From: a virus
DNA: 23,541 bases
Virus record (IMG/VR): IMGVR_UViG_3300046048_000003
Span: 1 to 23,541 of that record
Reading direction: 5' to 3' (one strand)
The notes beneath the pieces are model-generated. The model saw only the letters and a list, made by a program, of their open reading frames with translations, did not search any database and had not been told where the DNA came from. Made by a program: the position numbers and the translations under genes. Below, piece by piece: positions 14,401 through 22,325 of this stretch (its first letter is position 1; each line of letters starts with the position of its first letter).

Positions 14401-14773
14401 TGACGCAATAACATACAGAGTTCCAATAGTTGTTTCAAACAGAGACCCTCTTTTTCTTCAGCAACGGCAAAGGGCTATTATGTCCGAAGAGAGAGAGAAT
14501 ATAGCCGCTGGTGTGGAAGCAAGGGCAAGATTCGAAGGTCGTCGCGGGCCAATTGGAGGTTTTACACCTGCACTTGAAAGAGCTTTTGGAATAGAAACTG
14601 ATCAGCAGATAATTGACAGAATCCAAACCGAAGGTATCCCAAGTTTCGGGAATCCAGCCGAAGCTGAAATAGAACAAACAGAAGTAGCACCGCCCAGTCG
14701 AAGAGCAGTAGCAACAGTAGGCGATACTGCCTTTGAGCGGGCACTTATGAAATTGGGCCGAATCCTCGACTAA
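11492..14773 (+). CDS. Internal virion protein C (T7 gp15-like)
   Basis: A 1093-residue protein, close to the size class of gp15-type ejection proteins but longer than T7 gp15. It begins MPVIREKKNFSIGPVGVTRA and has the 'IFFERAAKQAEEFGLKEGASV' block (about residues 41-61) and 'QRVVMTRFQRSIEDEIRNKASELSLRFEENPNG' (about 93-125). I recognise these as the conserved N-terminal part of this family in marine podoviruses. The rest is long, acidic, helical repeats without enzyme motifs that I can see; no transglycosylase signature was found. AAGGGG stands before the ATG. It is likely a structural part of the ejectosome channel. Confidence 0.75.
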   Translation: MPVIREKKNFSIGPVGVTRASEAGRITGQAITQSANQMSEIFFERAAKQAEEFGLKEGASVDREQVIAINPQTGEPEAYEPPQGLGSIGADAYQRVVMTRFQRSIEDEIRNKASELSLRFEENPNGVALYTEAMSDYISSMTDVAQDEFRGYIGDVGTTYLNATRTSMAAAQVRRERAAARRAQTAAINEGLENLHNAFAQNGTAALSSNEGEPTLGDVINEGVAVAINDGAEAQLFNPEEAAGYTADQSVAAITGLVAFHARQEGADPEQLALMRAAIGMGSPAAIPAEFTGVADLYRNIATNREALGKIDTFSNRILTDSIGYNTILQSQESERIATETALLIGDMGQTLPAEVQAADDFAFETDSSSAVANRALINFRVQNGVIQGHTENGDEQLRQFAVARQTALIQGTARGLYARALDGLTTEETLELQEAIDSRRFANAPTLASRSVIRALDNIQAETGIPVLANFEAEIDSHRSDSAKAVEMRLERDAISNAGEIDFNAIRFSEDPEAAFEEVVSKINGIENLPIDRANALRSGASYNTARGLVNSFFSDPSLTESQLDQASSVIRGGVVPEGVFSDQQISLLQTINEYSEASGDPTGINSDFGAFVEDRKGLIASRAAENEIFQLESQIVNGGGNGNLAEHRQIADQLVLEGTGIPSIPPRAYSSPQFLNSEEGQLILNRAAQMNVLPESLYTAFTQFGNGQFNGEDIGAFMDVIRNFSTVNNRGQVLASPAFRALPSDVQVVLTYFSDVAQTLGTENQNDLMQAYVQYRDFEDNERTRNALTTKLGMPLEDYVYTIGEGRWISSGVGEAPLSVVNNLTAEALRLNAIGLNEEKINAALVQQLDRTYADSGGVVINEMGGTRSLHALEVTENIEGYETLFKELAIAEVARSNPSLTNIKLGNTFGDMTNPSAPGVFDTNDIYLMALPQSAGSDVSYTVHLRTEGGFNEELTRTYSESDPREPDAITYRVPIVVSNRDPLFLQQRQRAIMSEERENIAAGVEARARFEGRRGPIGGFTPALERAFGIETDQQIIDRIQTEGIPSFGNPAEAEIEQTEVAPPSRRAVATVGDTAFERALMKLGRILD

Positions 14774-14804
14774 TTAATTAAGCCTTAACGGAAGCAAGTA
14801 AGTT

Positions 14805-17800
14805 ATGGAAGATTTTCTAAATAGGTATTCCTCTGGAACATTTGAGCGAACCATTGTTTCGCCCCAAAGTTCTACGTTTGGTGAAGCTGTTGGGGCAACC
14901 CTTGGGCTTCGTTTGGCTCCTATATATGAAAACATAGGAATAAGCACTCGATTTAACCTTACTCCTGTTGATCCTAGTTTTGATTGGCGAGAAAATTTAG
15001 GAGATTACGCGGAATATGCTCCTGCTCTCTCCGCAGCGCGAAACCCTGCGCACATGGCTGCTCTTAAAGCTATGATTGATCGCAGTCATGAGCGTCGGTT
15101 TGTTTTAGCAAATGCTTCCTTTGGGACTAATATGGCGGCTGGTCTTTTTGATCCGATCAATGCGGTTACGCTGCCTTTAGGTGGCCCTGCTACTGGCTTT
15201 TTGCGAACTGCTGGTAAATCTGCTCTTGCTGTTGGCGCTACCGAAGCTGGTTTTTCTGCCCTAAGTCTAGCTCTTGACCCTGTAATGACCATTGAAGAAG
15301 CAACTCTTAATACAACTACTAATGCTTTATTTGGTGGTGCATTTGGCGGCTCAATTTACGCTGCCAGCGCTCCGTTTGTTAGACAAAGAGCTATTACGCT
15401 TGAGCGCACTCAAGAAGTTAACCGTGAAATGCTTGATATGTCCCGTCGCCTTCAAGATTTGGAGGGCTTAACTCCTGAGCAAATTCAAAATCGACCACCG
15501 CGCTCAGAACGTGTGCTTGGTGATGTTGAAGAACCTGAGCTTAGATCAAGAATAAATCAAATAGATGCTCAAGCTAATGCACAAAAAGAATCTGGTAATG
15601 AGCAAGCTGCAATAGACCTTCGCAACGAATCTATTCCTATAAGGAATGAGCTTGGCTTTCGCCAGATGGATGATTTAGGCGAGGATGTAACAACGCCTGA
15701 AGGTGGTTTTAATTATAAAGCCTCTTGGTTTACCGACAGCGTATTCTTTAACATGATCCCAACACCTATGAAGCGTGTTTTTCAAGGCGATTATTCTGAC
15801 GACGTTAAAGAAGTATTTGCCATAGCCTTTAATGATAACGGCATGACACATGCTATGAACTCTGCTGGCACTCCAACGCCACAAAGTGTTTATGTTCGAT
15901 CCGCTGTGCATCAAGGGCGATGGGTAAAGGCCAACGATGAGTTAATTCGCGCTTGGGCCTCAGAAACAAACGCTTCACCTGCATCTCGGCTAGACATTAA
16001 TCTTAGCAACGCCGCAAGAACGGCTACAAGGTCAGATGATACTTTTCGAAAATGGTTAACTAGGGTTAGTGAGAAGCGCATTCAAGGCGACGAAGCTAAT
16101 ATGACTGAGGGTGAATTAAAGGCTGTAAGTACTATTAATAAATACTTCGGGGACTCTGAGGTTCGGCTAGAAGATGTTGGCCTTCTGTCTTCTCGCAAAG
16201 GTCTTGAGCGACAAATTGAAATGCTCGACAAAGAAATTGTTGACCTTAACTCTAGCTTGTCTGGTGTTAGGGCAACCTCTGCTGAAGCAGATTTGGTTCA
16301 AGGTCGAGTTCGTGCCCTTGAAAAACGGCGCAGTGCGTTAAGCACAATGGGCGATCAGTTTGATGATGACATTGCGCGTGACTCATTCTTTCCTAGATTT
16401 TTCAATGCAAAAGCAATTAGACAGCGCCGCGCAGAGTTTTCTACAATTTTACATGATTGGTACAGACAAAACCCGTACAAGTATGAGGTAAACAGTAAGG
16501 GCGAAAACATTAAAATAGAGTTAAGCACTAGGCCTGAGAAAATAGAAGAACGAGTAAACCAAACAATTGACAACATTCTTGGTGAGTCAGACCCGCTTAA
16601 CCTAGATAACATTTCGTTTGGTGCGGGTCGCTCTAAGCACTTCCGTAGTCGTGAGTTAAACATTCCTAACCGTTTGGTTATGGATTTTATGATGACCGAT
16701 CCTCTTGCTGTTATGAAAACTTACGCTGCTAGGGTTGAACCTCGATATGAGTTTGCAAAGCAGTTTGGCACAGACGTTGAAGGTGTTCGCTTTCGGGTTC
16801 GTCGGTCTTTGATTCGTGATGGTAAGAATCAAAAAGAAATTAATAAAGTCATGAAAGACTTTAATCATATGTATGACCGTACCATTGGTACTGTGCTTGA
16901 AAATCCAGACAGCCTAAGTCAAAAAGTTGCAACGGTTCTGCGTGAAGCCGCATCATTTTCATACATGGGTTCTTCTGGCATTGCAGCTATTCCTGACTTT
17001 GGTCGCATTGTTATGGAATATGAAATGGACAATGTTTGGAAGGGGGTTCAAGCTCTTGTAGACAAAGAACGCCTTAACATGACCGTTGATGAAGTTCGAC
17101 TTGCTGGTGAAGCTATCGACATTCTAAAGGGCAGCGCCCACATGCGTTTAATGGAGGATATGTCTAACAACATTGACGCCAGTGACGCGCTAAGCCAGAC
17201 GCGGAATGCTTTCTATATTCTTAACGGACTTGCCCCTTTGACTACGCTTGCCAAGCAACTTGCTGGTGTAGTTGATGCTCACCAAATTATCGACTACTCA
17301 ATTAAATTGGGTAAGGGGCAGCTAGACGATCAAAGCACTGAATGGCTTGCGCGCTATGGCATCGGCAAAGAAACTGCTGCATTGATTGCTAGAGCGCCGT
17401 ATGAAAAAACTGAGAACGGTTTTTACATGGCTAACACTGAGGCTTGGACTTCAGATGAGTTTCTTAATTCTATTGTAGATAAAACATTTAAGTATCGTCA
17501 TCCAACTACTCGGTACTCTGAAATGACTGACCGTCAGTTGACAACTTACTTTAGCAAGCAATTCCCAGAAGCAAGAATTTTTACCGATCCTAATATCGTA
17601 AAGCCTTATTTTTCTAAGCTGCAAGAGAATCATGGTTATCAAAGCTTGTTGGGCTTTATGACTGATATGCGCGACATACCTGATGGTGGTTTTTCTGTGC
17701 ATATTGATAAAGATATGGTTCGTGCCCGATATGAAAGGATTAAACAAAACGGAGAAAACGCAGATCAAGTTCGGTCTGATGCTGAACAAGCATTTGCTGA

Positions 17801-18770
17801 CGGCAAAATACAAGAAGAGTATTTGTATCATGTTAAAAACGAACTTGATGCTATTGATATGTTTGAAACAGCAGATGATTACCTTGAGTACGTTATGCTG
17901 CACGAACTAATGCACAGTGTTGTTAATCGAGTTGTTGGCGAAAGCACTGCATCTGTTGAAAACAGAATTGATCGTGCTGCTATTTCTTACATGACGAACC
18001 AACGGTCTTATGGCAAAATGCTTGCGCGAGAACAGGCAGTAAAATCTTTGCGCGCAGAGCAAGAAGAGACTGTGATGCAGTTCCGCGCCGCCCTTAACAG
18101 TGGCGTTTTGAATACAATTATGTCTGGCACACCAGCCGATAAGCCAATTATTACTGATGGCGTGGTCTACATTCCAATGAGTGTTGCGTCTAAGTTTGGC
18201 ATGAAAGAACACCCAAAATATACAGGATATGCTCGGATTGAAAATGGTTTAATGGGGCTACCGTTCCAATTCTATAGCTTTGCTCTTGCTAACGTAAACA
18301 AAACTGTAGGCGCTTTGGCACAAGGCCAAATCAAGAACCGTACATTGGGCGCAGCGACGATGATGGGCTTGGCCTATATGTCTATGCAGATTCGCACCCC
18401 TGATTACATTTGGGATGAAATGAACGCGCGTGATAAATTTGCTAGAACCTTTGACATGAGTGGTATTATGGCCCTGTATTCTGACTTGTTCTACACGTCG
18501 ATGCACACATCTCTAGCTTTAGGTGGTCCTAACATTACCAATGGTTTTCTTTCTCCAAAGTTTAACCAAAAAGGTAGTGTTGTAGATGGGCTTACTGGCT
18601 TGTCAGGCGCTGGCCCGTCTTGGGGAGTTGAAATGGCAAAGGGCGTAGTGGAATTTTCCAACGGTGAGTATGGTCAGGGTGGTAGAACCATTGTGCGCAA
18701 CTTGCCGTTCTCAAACATGTGGTTTTGGAAAGATCAGGTCAATCAAATGACCTACTCTTGGACGCAATAA
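14805..18770 (+). CDS. Internal virion protein D (T7 gp16-like) with HExxH zincin motif
   Basis: A 1321-residue ejection protein, the same length class as T7 gp16. The N-terminal 200 residues are rich in Gly/Ala and hydrophobic patches (LANASFGTNMAAGLFDPINAVTLPLGG). I see no soluble lytic transglycosylase signature, which T7 gp16 has at its N-terminus. Instead HELMH (residues 1033-1037) forms an HExxH zinc-protease motif. It is followed by VVGES (Glu1046) and ENRIDRAA (Glu1052), either of which could give the third metal ligand, as in small gluzincins. After that the usual family sequence resumes: NTIMSGTPADKPIITDGVVYIP, GLPFQFYSFALANVNKTVGA and a C-terminal block with FDMSGIMALYSDLFYTSMH. 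The zincin part looks like an insertion into the canonical chain. It may trim the envelope or another virion protein during entry, which is inference. Confidence 0.82.
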   Translation: MEDFLNRYSSGTFERTIVSPQSSTFGEAVGATLGLRLAPIYENIGISTRFNLTPVDPSFDWRENLGDYAEYAPALSAARNPAHMAALKAMIDRSHERRFVLANASFGTNMAAGLFDPINAVTLPLGGPATGFLRTAGKSALAVGATEAGFSALSLALDPVMTIEEATLNTTTNALFGGAFGGSIYAASAPFVRQRAITLERTQEVNREMLDMSRRLQDLEGLTPEQIQNRPPRSERVLGDVEEPELRSRINQIDAQANAQKESGNEQAAIDLRNESIPIRNELGFRQMDDLGEDVTTPEGGFNYKASWFTDSVFFNMIPTPMKRVFQGDYSDDVKEVFAIAFNDNGMTHAMNSAGTPTPQSVYVRSAVHQGRWVKANDELIRAWASETNASPASRLDINLSNAARTATRSDDTFRKWLTRVSEKRIQGDEANMTEGELKAVSTINKYFGDSEVRLEDVGLLSSRKGLERQIEMLDKEIVDLNSSLSGVRATSAEADLVQGRVRALEKRRSALSTMGDQFDDDIARDSFFPRFFNAKAIRQRRAEFSTILHDWYRQNPYKYEVNSKGENIKIELSTRPEKIEERVNQTIDNILGESDPLNLDNISFGAGRSKHFRSRELNIPNRLVMDFMMTDPLAVMKTYAARVEPRYEFAKQFGTDVEGVRFRVRRSLIRDGKNQKEINKVMKDFNHMYDRTIGTVLENPDSLSQKVATVLREAASFSYMGSSGIAAIPDFGRIVMEYEMDNVWKGVQALVDKERLNMTVDEVRLAGEAIDILKGSAHMRLMEDMSNNIDASDALSQTRNAFYILNGLAPLTTLAKQLAGVVDAHQIIDYSIKLGKGQLDDQSTEWLARYGIGKETAALIARAPYEKTENGFYMANTEAWTSDEFLNSIVDKTFKYRHPTTRYSEMTDRQLTTYFSKQFPEARIFTDPNIVKPYFSKLQENHGYQSLLGFMTDMRDIPDGGFSVHIDKDMVRARYERIKQNGENADQVRSDAEQAFADGKIQEEYLYHVKNELDAIDMFETADDYLEYVMLHELMHSVVNRVVGESTASVENRIDRAAISYMTNQRSYGKMLAREQAVKSLRAEQEETVMQFRAALNSGVLNTIMSGTPADKPIITDGVVYIPMSVASKFGMKEHPKYTGYARIENGLMGLPFQFYSFALANVNKTVGALAQGQIKNRTLGAATMMGLAYMSMQIRTPDYIWDEMNARDKFARTFDMSGIMALYSDLFYTSMHTSLALGGPNITNGFLSPKFNQKGSVVDGLTGLSGAGPSWGVEMAKGVVEFSNGEYGQGGRTIVRNLPFSNMWFWKDQVNQMTYSWTQ

Positions 18771-18784
18771 TATGTCCTAGATTG

Positions 18785-18819
18785 TTTGTGCGTTGATCCT
18801 TTCCTCTGTGGTGTGCAAT
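18785..18819 (+). promoter_or_regulatory. Shared promoter-like element, copy D, ahead of tail fibre
   Basis: TTTGTGCGTTGAT at 18785-18797 lies in the 70-base gap between ejection protein D and the tail fibre gene. TTGATC (18793-18798) could be a weak -35 and TGCAAT (18814-18819) a weak -10, at a short spacing of 15. The gap shares GTGTG and GCAATT with copy B. AAAGGAG (18828-18834) is the fibre ribosome site. It probably gives the fibre and lysis genes their own transcript. Confidence 0.55.
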
Positions 18820-18840
18820 TTCACAACAAAGGAGTAACTG

Positions 18841-21015
18841 ATGACCATCGACATTTCGGACAACGATCCTCGGATTGAATACGCTGTTGCTCAAGGGGTA
18901 ACCCAAACAGCTTTCACTGTTCCCTTTGAGTTCTTTGAGGATAGTGACGTCCGTATCTATGTAGATGGCGTCCTTAAATCTTTAGGCAGTGACTACACTC
19001 TGTCTGGCGGCGATGGCTCTACGGGAACTGCTACGTTTGTTACGGCTACTCCACCCGCTGTTCAGCAAGTGACTGGCGCAACGGGTGGCAGCACTGTTTC
19101 TGTGGTTCGTCATGTCTCTCTTGAGCGCACTACTGACTTCCCTGCTGGTCAGGAGATTAACCGCGCCGTTTTGAACGAGCAGTTAGACACAATTACTGCG
19201 CAGATCGCTGACCTAGATAACAAGGTGGATCGGACAATCCACTTAAACGATTACGAGGTCGCTCCTTCTACGCTTCTTACCGAGGATCGAAAGGGCAAGA
19301 CGCTAGCGTTTAATCTCACAACGGGCGCTGTTGAAGCTGGTCCTCTTTCAAGCGACGTTGCAGTTATTGCTGATAACATCACTGCAATCCTTGCGGTTAA
19401 TGGTGAGGCTGCTGCGGCTGCTGCATCTGCTACTGCTGCTGCATCATCTGCCACGACTGCTGCTACGTCTGCTACGGCTGCTGCTACGTCTGCTAATAAT
19501 GCTGAAGCAGCTAAGGATGCAGCCATTGTTGCAAAAAATGCAGCGGAAGCAGTAGATGTAATTACTGATGCAACAGCAACAGCTAGTACTTTATCTGCTG
19601 GGGCTTCTGCTACAGCATCTGTAACAGCTACTAACGGCACAGGCGCTTTTTCGTTTGGTATCCCTGCTGGGGCACAGGGTATACAGGGCGTTGCTGGTAC
19701 AGACGGAACTGGCTGGACGGGTGGAAGCTATAACGCATCTAACGGAGTAGTCACTTTTGTTTCAAGCGATGGGCTTGGTTTTGTCACAGGAGACTTGAGG
19801 GGTGCATCAAGTGCAGGTGACCTCCTTGCAGTAAACAACTTATCTGACGTTGCCAGCGCAAGTACAGCAAGAACTAACTTAGGGCTTGGCACTTCGGCTA
19901 CTACAGCCTCTACTTCCTACGCTACCGCTGCTCAAGGTACATTGGCTGGCACCGCAGTGCAGCCTAACGACAGCCCTACGTTTGGTGCTGTAACTGCTAC
20001 ATCTTACGCTGGCGACGGCTCTGCTCTGACGGGTCTACCCGCTGGCTACACTAACTCAGACGTGGACACGCACCTCAACACTAGCACAGCAGCTAACGGA
20101 GAGGTTCTGTCATGGACAGGGACCGACTACGATTGGATTGCTGCAGGTGGCGGCGGAACAGCCCTTGATCTTTATGCTGAAAACTCAAGCAGCCCTACTG
20201 CTCCGTCTGCTACTGGTACGAATGCGGTGGCTATCGGAAATGCGGCTAAGGCAACGAATACAAATGCAATAGCACTTGGCGTTTCTAATGCGTCAGGAGT
20301 AAACAGCTTCGCAACAGCGGTGGCCAACACAAGCACTGCTTACGGGGCTAAAAGTGATAACGCTGTGGCTATTGGGGTAAATGCGAGGGCAATCAGTTCT
20401 GGAGCGATTGCAATCGGCTCTTATTTTACTTACGCATCGGGCATCCAATCCATTGCACTGGGCAGAGGCAGCGCAGCCTATGGCGGTCAGTCTGTTGCAC
20501 TAGGTGGTGGCACGGCTACGGCGAGTTATAGTCACGCCTATGGGAAAAGCGCTCAAACGACTTCAGTCGAAGGTCACTGGGCATATTCAGCTGCACAGTT
20601 TTCTTCTAAAGGCTCTTCACAGAGCGGTCTGTTTGTTTTGCTTTGTGACACTACAGACGCAACTGCTGAAGTTCTTAGAACAAACACCCTCCCATATGCT
20701 CTCACTACAAACCAAATCATCTTACCCAACAACTCAGCCTACGCTTTTCACGGCACCATCGTAGCCCGTCAGCAAGCCTCTCAAGGCACTGCATGTGCAG
20801 CATGGAAGATCGAGGGCTTGATCCGCAGGGAAGGTTCTGCGGGCACCACAGTCTTAGTCAACTCGGCAACCACAGTTCTCGACAACACACCAGCTTGGGG
20901 CATGGCCCTGACTGCTGACACAACCAACGGTGGCCTAGCCATCACGGTCACAGGCGCAGCAAGCACTAATGTTCGTTTCGTCGCAACCATCAACACGTCC
21001 GAAGTGACGTACTAA
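18841..21015 (+). CDS. Tail fibre protein with collagen-like and YadA-like repeats
   Basis: A 724-residue receptor-binding fibre. Residues 1-160 match the T7 gp17 N-terminal domain that joins the fibre to the tail: IEYAVAQGVTQTAFTVPFEFF, VYVDG-like IYVDGVLKSL, HVSLERTTDFPAGQEINRAVLN and LDTITAQIADLDNKVDRTI. An Ala/Thr/Ser-rich coiled-coil stalk follows (about 186-262), then a short collagen-like piece GIPAGAQGIQGVAGTDG (about 273-289) and 'LLAVNNLSDVASASTARTNLGLG' (about 328-350), a common fibre linker. Residues 461-570 carry repeated (A/G)xAIG or xxALG units with a period of about 14, as in YadA-type trimeric adhesin heads. Residues 574-724 form a beta-rich C-terminal domain that is probably the tip or trimerisation unit. 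The N-terminus is virion-specific while the rest is of the exchangeable type. Confidence 0.9.
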   Translation: MTIDISDNDPRIEYAVAQGVTQTAFTVPFEFFEDSDVRIYVDGVLKSLGSDYTLSGGDGSTGTATFVTATPPAVQQVTGATGGSTVSVVRHVSLERTTDFPAGQEINRAVLNEQLDTITAQIADLDNKVDRTIHLNDYEVAPSTLLTEDRKGKTLAFNLTTGAVEAGPLSSDVAVIADNITAILAVNGEAAAAAASATAAASSATTAATSATAAATSANNAEAAKDAAIVAKNAAEAVDVITDATATASTLSAGASATASVTATNGTGAFSFGIPAGAQGIQGVAGTDGTGWTGGSYNASNGVVTFVSSDGLGFVTGDLRGASSAGDLLAVNNLSDVASASTARTNLGLGTSATTASTSYATAAQGTLAGTAVQPNDSPTFGAVTATSYAGDGSALTGLPAGYTNSDVDTHLNTSTAANGEVLSWTGTDYDWIAAGGGGTALDLYAENSSSPTAPSATGTNAVAIGNAAKATNTNAIALGVSNASGVNSFATAVANTSTAYGAKSDNAVAIGVNARAISSGAIAIGSYFTYASGIQSIALGRGSAAYGGQSVALGGGTATASYSHAYGKSAQTTSVEGHWAYSAAQFSSKGSSQSGLFVLLCDTTDATAEVLRTNTLPYALTTNQIILPNNSAYAFHGTIVARQQASQGTACAAWKIEGLIRREGSAGTTVLVNSATTVLDNTPAWGMALTADTTNGGLAITVTGAASTNVRFVATINTSEVTY
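19457..19495 (+). repeat. Tandem 21-base repeat in fibre stalk
   Basis: The 18-mer CTGCTGCTACGTCTGCTA occurs at 19457-19474 and again at 19478-19495, a period of 21 bases. This equals seven residues, one heptad of the stalk coiled coil (AATSATA then AATSANN). The surrounding bases repeat less perfectly. Such repeats can lengthen or shorten the stalk by whole heptads. Confidence 0.7.
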
Positions 21016-21026
21016 AGGAGGCCCAA

Positions 21027-21326
21027 ATGGCTATTCAACTTGACCTTACTACAAGCCAGTATGGTACACCTTTTGCTGGCGCTTACTTCCGCATTGTCAC
21101 TGCTGCTGTTTCTCGTCAACGTGATGGCGGCCCTAAGTTCACTGTCATGATCGACGTGTCTGGCTATGCTACTTCAACACCGAATGATGATACTCGTGAG
21201 GTAGACTTCCGCCGTTACCATGCTGACTTGGCTGAGGTTGAAGCTGCAACAGGCAGTAACTTCCTCGATAAGTGTTACGCTTGGGTTATGGCTCAAGACG
21301 ACATGCACGGTTCGGAGGCTGTCTAA
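21027..21326 (+). CDS. Conserved small phage protein after the tail fibre
   Basis: A 99-residue protein: MAIQLDLTTSQYGTPFAGAY, then FRIVTAAVSRQRDGGPKF, REVDFRRYHADLAEVEAATG and a C-terminal CYAWVMAQDDMHG. I recognise this sequence type from genes next to tail fibres in marine phages, without a known function. It is compact and probably beta-alpha, not a membrane protein. The ribosome site AAAGGAGG (21014-21021) is the best in this region, suggesting high expression. It abuts the next gene with no gap. A virion or fibre accessory role is inferred from position only. Confidence 0.65.
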   Translation: MAIQLDLTTSQYGTPFAGAYFRIVTAAVSRQRDGGPKFTVMIDVSGYATSTPNDDTREVDFRRYHADLAEVEAATGSNFLDKCYAWVMAQDDMHGSEAV

Positions 21327-21578
21327 ATGAGCATTACCATCAATCATCAGACCAACGACTTGTCTGCTACCAGTGGCTCCTTGACGATTGATGGGGCTGC
21401 TGTCGGCGGCGGGGCAACAGGTGGCGGCAACGATGAAATCTTCTGGGAGAACGGCCAGAACGTGACCACGAACTACACAATTACAAACGGCAAGAACGCA
21501 ATGTCCGCTGGACCCATTACGATTGATAGTGGTGTCACCGTGACGGTTGGTGCTGGTGAAACATGGACGGTGGTTTAA
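21327..21578 (+). CDS. Small beta-rich fibre-associated protein
   Basis: An 83-residue protein. After MSITINHQTNDLSATSGSLT comes a Gly-rich hinge (GGGATGGGNDEIF) and then ENGQNVTTNYTITNGKNAMSAGPITIDSGVTVTVGAGETWTVV. The last block (NYTIT.GKNAMSAGPITI..GVTVTV..G..W.VV) is a short beta motif that often forms the C-terminal end of phage tail fibres. Here it is a separate gene, perhaps a detached fibre tip. GGAGG at 21314-21318 serves as ribosome site, and the next ATG comes one base after the stop. Confidence 0.65.
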   Translation: MSITINHQTNDLSATSGSLTIDGAAVGGGATGGGNDEIFWENGQNVTTNYTITNGKNAMSAGPITIDSGVTVTVGAGETWTVV

Positions 21579-21579
21579 A

Positions 21580-21936
21580 ATGAGTACGATTAAAGTAAAC
21601 ACACTTGAAGAAGCCACATCGGGTGGTGCTACGTTCTTCACAGCTAAGGCTTGGGTAAACTTCGACGCTCAGACCACAATGACTGTTCGTGCGAGTGGCA
21701 ACACCTCAAGCATGACAGACCTTGGCACAGGCTACTATCAAATGAACTTTACGGCAGCTATGACGGATGCCTCTTACGCAATATCAGGGATGTCAAAGGA
21801 TGGTGACGGCTTGGCTGCGAACCTAGAGGCTTACTTCCACATCAACAACGTAGCAACTGGTAGCTGCAAAGTTTACAACACTGCAGCAGGTACTGCTGAC
21901 GATACAGACATTGGCTGTCTTCTGGTAACACAATGA
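21580..21936 (+). CDS. Fibre-tip-like protein, copy 1
   Basis: A 118-residue protein beginning MSTIKVNTLEEATSGGATFF, followed by AKAWVNFDAQTTMTVRASGNTSSMTDLGTGYYQMNFTAAMTDASYAIS. This 'AWVNF(D/N)....I..S.NVSS.TD.G.G.Y...FT.AM....Y' pattern is a beta-sandwich module found at the distal end of many phage tail fibres. ATG 21580 is used because the family always starts MSTIKV and the previous gene ends at 21578. It is clearly related to the protein at 22322-22678, and each is followed directly by a chaperone-like gene. The stop overlaps the next start (ATGA). Confidence 0.7.
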   Translation: MSTIKVNTLEEATSGGATFFTAKAWVNFDAQTTMTVRASGNTSSMTDLGTGYYQMNFTAAMTDASYAISGMSKDGDGLAANLEAYFHINNVATGSCKVYNTAAGTADDTDIGCLLVTQ

Positions 21937-22325
21937 GCCAGTACAGAGTAATCTTCGAAGACCCAGAGCAGCCAGATGCACCAGCTATGGTGCTTGTCCC
22001 TAGTGACAACTGGCTTGAAGAAGCCAAGGCTGGGCTGCTGCCGCCTATCTCCGTTTACTGGGCGTTGCAGGACGATGAGCAACAGGCCATCTCAGAGGGT
22101 CGTCACGACACCTTTAAGCATGACCCTGCAAAGCATGAAGCACAGTGGACTGCACCTCGCATTGGCCCTCTCACAGAGGAAGAGGCCATCGAGTATCTGG
22201 TCATGAAGGACATCCCTCGTCACATCTGGTCTCAGGAATACAACAGACCGATGTTTAAGATTGTCAAAACAGAAGACGTCCCCTCTGACAGGTCGTTTCG
22301 CAATGCATGGAGACTCGCAGCATGA
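21933..22325 (+). CDS. Fibre-associated protein ending in FRNAW motif (chaperone-like, N-terminal type)
   Basis: A 130-residue protein. Its last part reads MKDIPRHIWSQEYNRPMFKIV, then VPSDRSFRNAWRLAA and stop. The 'DiP..iw......P.f.iV....iP.DR.FRNAW' pattern belongs to phage proteins that, in other genomes as I recall them, continue into a tail fibre assembly chaperone domain. Here the chain stops four residues after the motif. The same motif returns near the N-terminus of the gene at 22688, which has the missing domain. The gene overlaps both neighbours by four bases (ATGA). Residues 1-80 are acidic with no recognised domain. Confidence 0.6.
   Translation: MSQYRVIFEDPEQPDAPAMVLVPSDNWLEEAKAGLLPPISVYWALQDDEQQAISEGRHDTFKHDPAKHEAQWTAPRIGPLTEEEAIEYLVMKDIPRHIWSQEYNRPMFKIVKTEDVPSDRSFRNAWRLAA

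Noticed and set aside
17451-17903. Minus-strand open frame of 150 residues opposite the zincin segment
   Set aside because: It has no ribosome site and no recognisable pattern, and lies wholly within the well-supported ejection protein D gene.
19251-19640. Minus-strand open frame of 129 residues, Ala/Val-rich
   Set aside because: It is the shadow of the Ala/Thr/Ser-rich fibre stalk; GCT/GCA codons read backwards give Ala/Ser/Val. The plus-strand frame has clear homology.
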